Shown here piece after piece: positions 47,393 through 59,369 of a stretch of DNA of 64,000 nt. A model generated the notes under the pieces. The model ran no database searches. It was not told where the DNA came from and was given only the letters and a program-made list of their open reading frames with translations. Each line of letters starts with the position of its first letter. Within the stretch, counting starts at the first letter, position 1. The position numbers were made by a program, and so were the translations under genes. The DNA comes from Heterostelium album PN500 (Eukaryota > Evosea > Eumycetozoa > Acytosteliales > Acytosteliaceae). The stretch covers positions 310,001 to 374,000 of the forward strand of contig NW_008805090.1 of NCBI RefSeq assembly GCF_000004825.1, in the 5' to 3' direction.

Positions 47393-49297
47393 GATGATGT
47401 ATTTAAATGGATGTCTATTTAAAAATGTTACAATGTTGCCTTTGTTGTTGTTGTTATTGTAGTTGTTGTTATTGTTATTGTTGTTATTGTTTTTGAAAAA
47501 GTTTATAATAGTAGTAATATCTTAATCTTCTATAATGGTGTGAGTGATAAAATAATAACAACCAACTGTGATAAACAAAGAAGAACTAGTTGTGTGTGAT
47601 TGAAATAACCACTGTTTTATTTTTAATTAAAAAATAAATGACACATGTGGTTGGACCCAAAGTTAAAAACTTATTTTTCATCAAAAATTCCTAATTTAAT
47701 TTCATCCCATTCCAAGAATGTTTAATTTGGCAATGACATTTGATATTAAATCTATTGGTTAATAATTTATTTTCTTTTATTCATTTCTATTGATATGTTT
47801 GTTCAATACAGAAATATTTTACTAATGTTAAATATCGGAATAACTTTTTAAACAGATTCAACAGGGTAAGAAATCTTAACACTTTATGTAGCAACATATT
47901 CTTTTTTTATTTTAATATTTAATCTTTAAATTTGTTTCATTTTGTATGAAGATCAAATTAAATTTGGTTGTTGCTTGTTTGATAAAAGTCGTTTGATAAT
48001 TGTCAAGATGATCATATGGATATTTTCCACTGTTTCTTTGTTTGGTTTCATTTATCATATATATTAAATTTGAGCAAATTTCTTTCACCCAAGGCTGTTT
48101 TGAATAAGTAAAGTTGGTAAATCAGAGTGGAATTTGAGAGAACTTTAGTATAGTTAGTAACATCTCGAAAAATAAACTTTTTGCTATTTACTTATAAGCA
48201 GTATTTAATTTTCCAAAACATTGTGCAATCTCCTTTGAAAGATAAATAGCTCGATTTATTTAAGAATATTAACTGATTTAATAAATATCAAACCCTGTGA
48301 GTCATCAAATTTATCAGCGTCACCAGCATGCTATTTGGTAAGTTCACTATTAGTGTGTGTATTTTCAGAGTAACTAAGTATGAGCATCGTCATCAAATCA
48401 TACATTTAAACTTCTTTTTTTATTCATTGGACTAAAAACAAACAAAACAATCAAAAAACCAACAATAAAAAAGGTAATAAATATTTAATGTTACACTCAA
48501 ACAAAACAATCATTAAATTAATATAATATTATATTGCAAATATCTAAATTATTTGTTTTTTTGTTTTTTTTTATTTATTTTTTGACACACAACATAACAC
48601 ACAAAGATATTATTTTTTTTTATTAAAAACAAAAAATATAAAAACATTGTAACATAGAATTTACTTACTTTTATTAGTATTAGATCATTATTATTATTGC
48701 ATTAAAATTTTCTTATATATAATATTTTTATATTAAACATATAATAAATTAATTATAATTTATTTATTTATTTGCACTTTTTTTATTGATTAATTTATTT
48801 TAAAATTTTAATAAAATAATAATTTTAGTTTGGTTTAGCTGTACCTTCAACAACATCTCAGAGAAGTTATAATTACTAACTTGGTTGGTTTGTAAACTTC
48901 AAAAGAGGTAAACATTTTTTATTTTTTTTTACTATTTTTTTTTTTGAACGATTGGATAATCATTTGATTACTGTGATTCACAGGTGCTGTTACATCATAA
49001 ATTACTTTAATAGTTCAATTATTACTGATTGTTTTTTTTTTTGTTTTTGTTTGTTACATGTAAATTAAATGAAATCTTATTTATATATATTTCATTAATT
49101 TAATAAAGTTTTATTTTTTTACTAACATATTAGTAATTTAGTTAGTTAAATTAGTTTTTGACCTACTCGAGTAGTATCCTTTCTTCTTCATCTTATCCTC
49201 CTCTTTATCTATTTCATTTTTAAAACGACAAAACAATACTACTCACAATAACTAGTTATTATTCAAAGGTTAATAACAAACTATCAAACAAAGTACT
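47393..49297. other. intergenic region with possible non-coding leader exons of the seipin transcript
   Basis: The two flanking genes diverge across 1.9 kb. On the plus strand there is a good donor at 48338 (TTTG|GTAAGT), an acceptor ATTTTAG ending at 48828 and another donor-like AAAAGAG|GTAAAC at 48908. These could mark spliced 5' UTR exons of the seipin gene or a separate non-coding transcript. No longer ORF is present. Poly-T tracts and TTG repeats (47440-47490) are common. Confidence 0.4.
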
Positions 49298-49354
49298 ATG
49301 GAGACTTTTGTTACAACTGTTGTAAGATCAGGTCTTGAGTTTACTTATAAAGTT
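49298..49354 (+). other. probable 5' leader exon with upstream ORF before seipin
   Basis: An ATG at 49298 opens METFVTTVVRSGLEFTYKV and ends at a GTAAGT donor. The acceptor TTATTAG (ending 49454) joins it to the seipin exon, but out of frame. The joined upstream ORF runs about 40 codons and passes over the seipin ATG at 49480. It therefore looks like a leader exon carrying an overlapping uORF, which would lower seipin translation. An unseen indel could instead make it the real N-terminus. Confidence 0.45.
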
Positions 49355-49479
49355 GTAAGTTATTATATATTTATACAATTAAAGTATATGCTAATTCAAT
49401 AATTGTTGTTGTATGATACAACAATTTACATATAAAGGCATCATTTTTTATTAGAATATGGCTTCTACCATTGAATTCA

Positions 49480-49752
49480 ATGGTGGAATGGTTTACCGAT
49501 CGTATCAAACCACTGTTTGATCCATTGATTACCTTTTTAGTGAACAACAAAACCAAATTGCTAAGAATATCGATCTACAGTGTTCTTGCTTTTGGTTTGG
49601 TAGGTACACTCTCACTTGCCAACTACTTTATCATCTACTCTTATTATGTACCAAGAGTAGTAACTGAAGAACCATTATATTTTGAATTTGGGTAAATATA
49701 TTGTTATATAATATACATGTAGTCTACTTTATTGATATCATTTTATTAACTA

Positions 49753-49789
<37 letters not shown>

Positions 49790-51227
49790 ACTAAAAATTA
49801 AAAAGCAAAAAGATAACAGCTCATACAGATATTGCAGTTGAATTCCAACGTAACAAATTGTATGATGTCTATTTACATCTTGAATTGCCAGAGTCACCAA
49901 AGAATGAAGCGGCCGGAATGTTCATGGCGTGTCTCGAGATTGAGAATCAAGATAAATGGAATCCTGCAAAGATTTTGAACACCTGTAGACCTGGTATTCT
50001 CAAGTATCGCTCAACCATTACCAAGTTGTTCAGAACCTTTACCTATGCGCTTACCAATCTATTTGGCATTACAGAAGAGAAGCAAATCATATCCATTCCA
50101 ATGGTTGAGAATCTTCTTTCTAAACGTGTAAGTAACAGTTATGCAACAAACATATATATATTGTTTGATCAAATTAATCATAATTCTAACTTATCCTCTT
50201 CTTCTCATTTTAGTTCTATCAAACAATTTCAGTAAATGTAAATATTCAAAATCCAGATATTCAAATCTATAAAGCATCATTAGTTTTCCAAGCAAAACTT
50301 GCTGGTTTAGAGTAAGTTTGAAAATAATACTTTTATATATTTCAATAATGAAAAAGTAATTAATTTGTACATTTATTTGTTTAATCTAGATATTATCTTT
50401 ATAATTATCCATACATTTCATTTGCTGTTGGATTTGCTTCATTGTTTATCTTCTGGAGTTTCTCAACGTTGTTTATCATTATTTCATTGTATCTCTACAG
50501 ATACTTTAAGAATCCTCCACCAGTTGAAGAGGATTTGGATGTGTTCCCATTCGATAAAGACAATAGCAAGTTGACTGACGAAGAAAAGAAGAAAAAGAAG
50601 GAATTGTACAGTGATTTGGATGAAGTATTGAATCCACTTCCTTCTTCTTCGTTCTCTAGTTCATCGTCATCGTCTTCACCTCACAAGAGTCAATACATCT
50701 GGGAGGAGGAACTCAAAGAGATCGATAGTTTAGTGACAAAGAAGAAGTTACAACAGAAGAATGATACCAATAACAACAACTATTATAGTGGAAAAGACGA
50801 TGACGGTGCGGACGATTACAGCATTCCAAAGATTGGACAGGACATTACGAAATCTATAGTTTCACCAGAGGTAAAGATTGAGAAGATCGAAGAGTCTTCC
50901 TATCCATTACCGGGAAGTCAGACCGCTATTGTCAACAACACCAGCACCACCACAACAGAAGGAGAGGAAATTAGTGGTACCACACCAATTGTTGATGATA
51001 CTGTCTCATCTAACGTACCACCACAAAACAACACTGATTCTGAAGAAAGCAAAGAAGAGGATCAGTCAACTCAAACCACACCAACTACAGAGTCGCCTTC
51101 ACCACCATCGTCAGACGGTGAATCCTACGGAAACTCTGGCAATTTGGGACATGATGAGTGGCAGATCGTTGGAAGTACTAAAGATGACGATGATCATTTA
51201 TCTACCATTAGAAAACGAAAGATATAA
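49480..51227 (+). CDS. BSCL2: seipin-like ER lipid-droplet protein with long acidic C-terminal tail
   Basis: Coding exons 49480-49691, 49806-50127, 50214-50311 and 50390-51227 give 489 aa. Near the N-terminus a membrane helix, ISIYSVLAFGLVGTLSLANYF, leads into YYVPRVV. The lumenal domain has the seipin core YDVYLHLELPESPKNEAAGMF and LKYRSTITKLFRTF. Then come YYLYNYPYISFAVGFAS and a second helix (LFIFWSFSTLFIIISLYLY). Seipin forms oligomeric rings at ER-lipid droplet contacts. The C-terminal ~240 residues are acidic, Ser/Thr-rich and low complexity, ending in WQIVGSTKDDDDHLS. This tail is far longer than in the yeast protein. The start ATG 49480 is chosen because it gives an uninterrupted frame. 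An upstream exon at 49298 does not join in frame. Confidence 0.88.
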
Positions 51228-51423
51228 TCAACAACAACAACAACAATCCTCCATCATCATCTTTAATGTGTAAATAGTTTTTTTATTTTTATGTAAATAC
51301 AAATACAACCAACAACCAACAACCAAATTTAAATAAATCTTTTATTTTTATTACTAATAATAATAATAGTCTTATTAACTTAACTTATGTTAAACATTAT
51401 GTTAACATTATGTTTTGTTTATT

Positions 51424-52605
51424 TTAAAAATACTTTGTCGCTATGAAATAGATAGCAGTTGGAATCGATACTGCTAACAACGCTAGATAGGGAATTGGAT
51501 GGTGGAATATATGATACATGATACGATTGTTTGACTCTTCGATCGATGGAATATTGGATGATTTAACGACTGTCTTTACGAGCTCACTGGTAAGTTCCAA
51601 TGAGAGTCCCCAAAGATTGAATGTCGATGTTTGAATCGGTAATCTTGTAACGGGCACCCTGAATGTTCTGAACAAAGATTTCAAGATAGGATTGACTATT
51701 CTTCTCTGTGACATCGATGTAAGTGAATGAAACTCGATGATTGGACTCCATTTACTGTCGGCACTGCTCTCCGTCAAGAAATGATCGATATCTACCCATC
51801 CGAAATCATCTAATTCATCATCAACCAACTGAATAGGTATATCATTTAATTGTAGATAAACTTGTAATCATTGATGAAACAAACAAATCTAACATTAGTG
51901 TTTGACTATATATGGATTTAAAATCTACATCTACATATACACATACCAAAAGTATATAATACCAATTGATCGAATGTTATTCTATCATCTAATCTACCAA
52001 GTAATGAATAGTTACGAATATCCTTCAAGTTTAAACCAGCTTCTTCTTGTGCTTCTCTCTCCACAGCATCCTAGAATTAAGTGAAATTAAATTCGATTAG
52101 TTAATTAGTAACTTTAATATTAAACACAACTTAAAACTTGATTTACTTACAAGTGGTGATTCACCTTTCTCTAAATGACCACCAGGAAAACAGACTTCAC
52201 CTCTACGTTTTCCTCTCTGTGATTTCTTTGCGAATAGTACTTGAACTGTAAGGTCACCATTGGTCATATCGATCGATGTCTTGAGGTATTTACTCAAACA
52301 TTCCGAGCTATGTTGATTAGAATGACAGTCACAAGAAAACTGTTGTTTTTTAGACAACAAACATTATTCAGTTAATTTCAAAAGATCATCTTTCTTTCTT
52401 TGATCAACAAACTTTGTTGTTTTATGATAACGATATATAATACATTACTAATAGGTATGGTATTGGTTTCATTGCTCTTTAGTCTCAAAAGGATAGAAAC
52501 AGAGGCACCACGTCTCTGTTGAGTATCAGTGACGACAACGTGCTTCTTTGTTCTAAGACTGCTGATAAATGAATTTAAAAATCTTATTCTATTATAATTA
52601 GACAT
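51424..52605 (-). CDS. Nudix hydrolase, CoA-diphosphatase-like, with C-terminal membrane anchor
   Basis: Exons 52605-52444, 52339-52151, 52070-51947 and 51860-51424 give 303 aa. The Nudix box is complete across the exon 2/3 join: GGHLEKGESPLDAVEREA followed by QEEAGL, with the REAQEE acidic metal ligands. The preceding LFAKKSQRGKRRGEVCFPGG resembles the NuCoA signature of coenzyme A pyrophosphatases (NUDT7/NUDT8/Pcd1). The last ~20 residues, YLALLAVSIPTAIYFIATKYF, form a hydrophobic segment that looks like a tail anchor. Substrate is inferred, and other Nudix substrates are possible. The gene converges on seipin with fewer than 200 bp between the stops. Confidence 0.85.
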
Positions 52606-53166
52606 TCTAGTTAAGTTAAACTTGGTTTGGAAATATTTTATTTTATTTTAGTTTAGTTTAGTTGATTTGATCGATCACTCTACAAACATATTTATACTGT
52701 GAAAATTAAATGAACTACAAAATATGATGGATTATGTCGCAAAGAGATATTCAATTTAATGATCAATTTCCCAATCATTTAAAAATTCCTTTTTTGGAAT
52801 TGAATGTTTTTATAGAATAAACAATTTTTTAAATTGAATTCCCACTTGATTCGTAACTATATCTTACCTTGCTATTTAATACGTTGTTTTATTCTAAATT
52901 ATAAAATCCTGATATTTGGTATCTAACTTTCAAAATTTATTAAAAAATCTCTTTAAAAATTTAAAAGAAGGTTTTGAAATAATAGTTTATTCTATTTATT
53001 TTTTAAATTTATAAATTATAATAAATAGATTTCTGAATTAAATAAAAATAGAAATTGATCAAAACTATCTATTTTGAAATTGATTTTATTGGTTTTGATC
53101 ATTTTTTTAGATTTTTTTTTAGTTTTAAAGTTGCTTCAACAAAAAAAAGGTCATTTTAAAGACTTA
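52606..53166. promoter_or_regulatory. divergent promoter region between Nudix and ankyrin genes
   Basis: AT-rich DNA lies between two diverging starts. The plus frame of the ankyrin gene is open further upstream (to about 53074) but has no ATG there. No other feature is seen. Confidence 0.45.
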
Positions 53167-54700
53167 ATGGATAAATCAAAATTTACAAAAGTATTTAACA
53201 ATAATGTATTAAATAGATTGATATTTCAATTTGTTCAGTTTTGTAATGTTCAATCAAAATTACATCTCAATGATAAAAAGAGATATGGATGGAGTAAACT
53301 TATTCAGAATCCACGGGCATTGGCAGGCAACGGTTATTTTTCACTGCTAAAAGAATATTTTCAATCGAATTCAATAGATTCTTTCAGGGATATCGATGTT
53401 TTCAAAATATTAAGGTGTGCCATTCAATCGAGCAATCAAAATAGTATCCATATTCTCAGGTATTTCATTGAGGATCTCAAAATAAAGAAAATCATTATTT
53501 GCGGTCTATGCAACTCGATCCAATCGATTCGACATTGTCAAGTATATGGATGGCTTGGAAGGTACTAAGTGGAACTACGACCAGAGCTTAGATGAAGCAC
53601 CGAAAGTAATCAACGATAGCGATCAACCTGGAAATCTGGAGATGTTGATATTCTTATCGGAACGGACGAAATCATCGAGTAGTGTGTTGGGTAATGCTGC
53701 ATTGGTTGGACGAGTCGATATGATCGAATGGCTAATAAAGAATAGACCGAGTAAGGATCTAAGGAATAGTAGGATGTATATGAAAGCAGTGACAGGTGGT
53801 CATATCAATGTTCTTGAATACCTACAGAGAGAGAACTTGGATTCACCGTTGGCCGACGGATTCTGTCTTTTAGATATAGCTGCTTCCAATGGAAAGTTAG
53901 ATTGTTTAAAGTGGCTACACTCCAATAATATAAATAGATGTTCTACCGATGCAATGGATATGGCCGCAGAGAACGGAGATTTACAGACAGTAAAGTGGTT
54001 GCATTACAACAGAACAGAAGGATGTACTACCAAAGCAATGGACGGTGCGTCAAAGAAAGGTCATCTGGATTTGGTCATGTGGCTTCATTACAACAGAACA
54101 GAGGGATGTTCTACCAAGGCTTTTGACGGTGCCGCAAAGAAAGGTCATATTGATTTGGTACGGTGGTTGCACGAGAATCGTACGGAAAGTTGTACAATGT
54201 TTGCTTCTAGCAATGCGGTAATAAATGGACAATTGGAAATCTTAAAATGGTTTAACAAGAATCTTCCACAGATGATTGATCCTGACGTTATGAATCTAGC
54301 TTGTGAAGCAGGACATATCCACATTGTTAGGTGGATGCATGAGAATCGTACTGAAAGCTGTAATCCATTCTCGATGGATGAAGCGGCGAGATTCGGCCAT
54401 TACGAAGTAGTGAGATTTCTTCACGAGAATCGAACAGAAGGTTGCACTCAGAATGCGATTAACTTTGCAGCAACCCATGGTCACTTGAATATTGTACAGT
54501 ATCTTCATTTCAATCGAACAGAAGGTTGTTCGGTTTCGGCAATTGACAGTGCCGCTAGAAATAGATATTTAAACGTCGTAAAATGGCTGATAGAAAACAG
54601 AACAGAAGGATTTAGTAGTAAAGCAATCTCCATCGCAGAAATGACTGACTATCACGAAATTGTTGAATATTTAACACAAAATATTAACCGTCAAATATAA
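53167..54700 (+). CDS. ankyrin-repeat protein with NRTEGC linkers, one frame break
   Basis: The first frame starts MDKSKFTKVFNNNVLNRLIFQF at 53167, with an F-box-like N-terminal segment, and runs to a stop near 53568. The second frame picks up as FDIVKYMDGLEGTKWNYDQ and continues to TAA at 54700. One extra A in the GAAAA run at 53488-53491 would merge them into a single protein (KIKK then SLFAVYATRSNRFDIVKYM). The C-terminal part has at least eight degenerate ankyrin units with a fixed period. Each has a GHLDLVMWLHYNRTEGC-like core, and the NRTEGC/NRTESC motif recurs about nine times. Large families of this type occur in dictyostelids and carry F-box-like N-termini. The function is unknown. 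The break may be a sequencing error or a young pseudogene. Confidence 0.75.
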
Positions 54701-54850
54701 ATGGAAAGAAAAAACAGTAGCTGGATCAAATGGAATGAATTTCATTGAATCTGGAAAAAGGAGGAATATGTAATATTTAATAATAATTAATTTGTTTTGT
54801 AAAAAAGTTTATTAAATAAATAAATAAATAAAATATAATATTTTCTATTA

Positions 54851-57800
54851 CTATTTTTGTGAAACCATACTCTTAAGTTTAACCAACTTTTGTGATGAGT
54901 TAATCTTTAATCTAATTCTATTTCGGTAGTGAATGACTGTACCGATTATTACTGCTGCCACTACGATACCAACGACGATACCAGCAATTGCACCTGTACT
55001 AAGTTTCTTATTACCGGTGTCACAGCTCGATACCAGCACCGAAAGTGATTTCTCTGATTGATTGACGTTGTATGAACATTTACCGGTTGTCGATTTCTCA
55101 CCAGTCGATGGATTGAATGTTCTAATATTGATAGAATCGAACAAACCTTCCGATTTCATATAGTTCATCACCGTTAGATTTTTTTGATCGTTTGTATGAA
55201 GATCACTATTGATATTAATATTTAAAACACCACCAAACTTTGCAAGGTCACTTATATTAACTATATTATGTGTAAATTAAAATAAATAAATAAGATTGTT
55301 TAAATAAATAGTTCAAACGATTCAACTTACATTGTGAAAAATCATCTAGAGTTACAATATTGATTGTAATATTACCATTCTGAGTAAGAGTACCATTTAA
55401 ATTCATTTTATCGATATTGAATTGTTGTGAACCTAAATTACCGGAACTCTGAACATTTCCATTGATTGTACCATTTCCTTGTACCACACCATTTTTTATA
55501 ACAAAAGTTTTGTTTGACGATAGTTTAGCACCGTGTGAAACACTAAGAGAACCTGAATATTGATTATACTCTGTGAAATAAATATCGCTATTATTTTGAA
55601 TATTAACTGCACCATTATTTGAAATTGGAATCTATAATAATAATAAAATAATAAAATTAGAAACTAATTATTAATTTAAAAGTTATTTGATTATGTTGTT
55701 ACCTCTAATTTCGAAATTGAATCGGTTGAAAATTGACCACTGTTATAGAATATAATTTGTTCGGTTACATCGTTGGATTTTAAGATGTCGGAACTTAGGT
55801 TGAATGTTCCGCTGTTGGAGATAGTACTGCCCTTGTAGAGAATGATGCTTCCAATGGAAGCAACCTCTCCATTGACATTGGTGAGTGATGTATTGTATAG
55901 ATTGATAGTAGAGTTGGCGTCGTACACGAAATTTCCATTCTCAATGACAATTCTACATTGAGTGCATTTGAATTGTGATCCCTTCTTAATGATTAGATCA
56001 CCTTGGTTAACAGTGATAAACGAATATGATCCTGTGAACGATTGATCGAATACCGCATTTCCACCGGTTGTAATATTCGTTAGAGTATAAGTATTATCAC
56101 CGGATGACAAAAACTCTCCAAAAACTAATACAGTACTTCCATATATTTTATTTTCTCCATTCTTTTTTTTTTTTTTGGAAAATAAATGGTTAATATCTAT
56201 ATTATTATTCTGATAAATATAAATATACATACAGATGTCATTGAACCATTGACTACGATTGCTGATAAAGTTGCTGATAATCCACCGTTGATCAACATAT
56301 TTGCTTTACCATTGCAGACTATGTATGAACCTGTTGCAACAATATTGGATTTATCGTTCAATTGCAATGTTCCATTGACATAGAGTATCGATGAAACTCC
56401 TAGCTTCACTCGACCATTGTTACTCATTGAAACCTTTCCATTGATAATAATATTCGATTTGTTACTCTCCAAATACGAAGAGTCTTGCATAATTAATTCA
56501 CCAATAACTACAAGCTTGCTTGTTTCATTCATGAGATATGATGAACTGTTTAACATATAATGTTTACCATGAGTGAAAACCATTCCTTCTGCACCAGTTA
56601 CAAAAATTTGTGAATTATCCTTTAATTTGTTTGATAATTATAAAATATTAATACTTTAAACTATTAAACAAGTTTAACATAATTATTATTTGAACTTACA
56701 TAACTATAGAAACCATCTGGTGCATTTAACAAAGTAATATTCGAATTAACACAATAAACTTTTGAGTTTTCATGAAGATACATATTGGAGGCATTGAACA
56801 ATGCCATAGAGTCGTATAAACTAAAATTCGTATTATCCTAGTATATTAAATAAATAATTAGTTATTAAATAGGTTGCAAAATGATATTATTCTAAATACT
56901 CTTAAAACAAATTCACTGTTCTCTGCTACATAGAAAACTACGTTGAACAGGTCGGACTTTGAAGAATTGTACAAATGGAATTTCGAGTTCTTCATACCAG
57001 TCGATAAGGAATCATCTGTTTTATCAAATGCAGAAACAGAAAGATATGTATTTTCCTTTAAATGGAGATAAATTAATTAGTCATTAAATAAATAAGTATT
57101 GGAAAAACTGAAAGACATATATTTACTCTTAAATAATAATTTGTTTTTTCCATTGTTAGTTGGGAAATAGTCATATCCATATAAGTTGTATTGTAAAGAT
57201 TGATTGTCATATTACTTAGATGTAAACTTGATGAGAAACAAGAGATAGCTGAAGTATTCTATAATAATAATGTGTTTGTTGTTAATAATTTATCAAGATT
57301 TGTCACATGTGATTCCGGCTTACTTGTAATAAAACATCATGATAAAAAGCAGAGAAATAACTGAATTCGAAATACATGACCGAATGACTTGATAAAGTTG
57401 TCAAAACTCCTGAAGTTTTCGGTGTTGTAAGAACAATGGTGGATCGTTCATTAAATAACAATGAGTTTGTCATTTGCCATTGATCCGTGAAGAGTGTCGA
57501 TCCGTTATTAATGTTAACTATTGACGATGTCGAGGACAGTGTATCGAGAGTCAATATTTTATTGACGACATCGAGTGAGGCGAGATTGCTCATGACGACA
57601 GGTCCCTTGAAAGTGTAGTGTCCCAAGACACTGACATTTCCACCATGGATATTGAGTGTGGCGAAAGTGATCAGTCCGGAATCCACAGCAATAAGGTTAC
57701 CGGACCGATTGACTGTAACGGCCTGCGTCACATAGAACACTCCACTCACTGTCAAATTCGTTTTATCGAGTGCATTCTCCAGTCCGAGTGCCAGTGAGTT

Positions 57801-58007
57801 GATACTGGAGGTGCTGTTACTGATTGCACTCTGAACTCCAGAGATAACGACATCGTCGAGAATACCTGGCAATCCTACAGGTAGCCAATTGAGTGGCAAT
57901 CCAAATAATGCACCCAACGCACCAACCCATGTTTTCAACACGGCATTGCAAGTTCCAAACAAAAGGAAACCAATTGCAATTGTGAAAATTATGTTTTTAT
58001 TCAACAT
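54851..58007 (-). CDS. beta-helix-like type I membrane surface protein
   Basis: Eight exons (58007-57324, 57258-57127, 57055-56900, 56837-56700, 56619-56233, 56161-55703, 55631-55331, 55260-54851) sum to 888 aa. There is a signal peptide (IIFTIAIGFLLFGTCNA). About 800 lumenal/extracellular residues follow, with short irregular beta repeats such as SNIIINGKVSMSNNGRVKLG and GSIILYKGSTISNSGTFNLS, plus many N-x-S/T sites. A final TM helix (AIAGIVVGIVVAAVIIGTVI) and a short basic tail complete it. The pattern resembles right-handed beta-helix or adhesin-like passenger domains seen in dictyostelid surface proteins. Introns 1-6 fall in phase 0 at repeat boundaries, suggesting exon-wise expansion. 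One acceptor (exon 6) is an A-run. The ligand is unknown, and cell adhesion or phagocytosis are only guesses. Confidence 0.8.
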
Positions 58008-59369
58008 GTGTATTTTGTTTGTTTGTTTTTATCCAAACATTAATTAATCAAACAGATCTATGACAATATCTGTTAATTAAACTTTTATTAATTAAAAAAC
58101 AACAAAACATGTTAATATCGAAATATAAAATTTGATTTATACAATTCAATCAAAAAAGGAAATCTAACTTAACTTACTTTTTGTTTATAAATACAATTTT
58201 CGATTAATGATATTATCTTAAATAAATAAATATTTATAAATAAATAAAATGTTATTACAAATGATATAATAATAATAAGCTAATTAATTAATAGATTTAT
58301 AAATGGTAAACAATATAAATATATATATTTAAGGCGAAAAAGGTTGGTGTTGGTGTTGATGATGATTTTTGATTTGATTGTTGATCAAATTGTGTGTTGT
58401 TGCTTCACAACAACAATAATAATTTTAAAAAATGTAAGAATTGGTGTAAACACTGCAAAACACATTAAACAACCACACAATAAATATAAATAATATGATA
58501 AAAAAGATATAAAAAAAAAAAAAAGTTGTTTGATTTTAAATGAAAAAAATAAAAAAAAGGTAAATTTAAATCAATTTGATCAAAATCCTCATTATTAAAT
58601 AAACAGAACCATTTTGTAAAGCTTACAAAAAGTTAATATCTTGTTGATATTTTTTGTCATCGACGGCAAAAATTTAACAAACATTTTCCACAAAAAAAAT
58701 ATCTAACAAGCCTTTTTAATCAATTGATTAAAAAGTCTCTTTGGTAATAATAACAATTATAGTTGTTAAATTAACAAATAGTGATAATTAATAGATATCC
58801 GAAGAGTTCATTTATGAATGAAAAAAATATATATTTTGATATATTTATATTTGTTTTCAAAAATAAAATAAAAAATACTAAAATATTTGATGGATCAAAT
58901 AAACAAAACTTCAAGTTAATTTTTCTCTTTGATTTTATTTATAAATAAAAAAAAAATTATCAGAGATAAAGATAATTTATTGTATTGCGTGTTGATGACT
59001 TTTGCTTGGTGAGTCAAATGCAACCTCAACAAAAACACTTTGAACTTTTTAAAAAAAGAAAATTTTTATTTTGCAAAATTTTCATTTTTTTTTTTTTTTT
59101 TAATCAAAGACTCACAGTTCATAATTTGATGAACTTTAATCATTCATTTATTGTTGTTTTTTTTTGAGTTCAATTTAAATACAATCAGATTATTGATATT
59201 ATTTTGAATTAGAATTAATAATTATAATAATATCAATAGAGCGGTAATAATAATATAATAATATTAGCCAATAACTTTGAAAATAAAACAGAATACATTT
59301 ATAAATAGAGAAGAGTAGAGTAGTTTAGTTTAGTTTAGTTTTGGTTTAGAATATATAACATTGAAAGCA
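58008..59369. promoter_or_regulatory. divergent promoter region between surface-protein gene and coatomer gamma
   Basis: Both neighbours start at the edges. The sequence is AT-rich with G/T-rich islands near 58342-58395. A pair of imperfect inverted GACTTTTGCTTGGTGAGTC-like and AATCAAAGACTCAC-like segments lies near 58997-59117. No gene is recognised. Confidence 0.4.
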
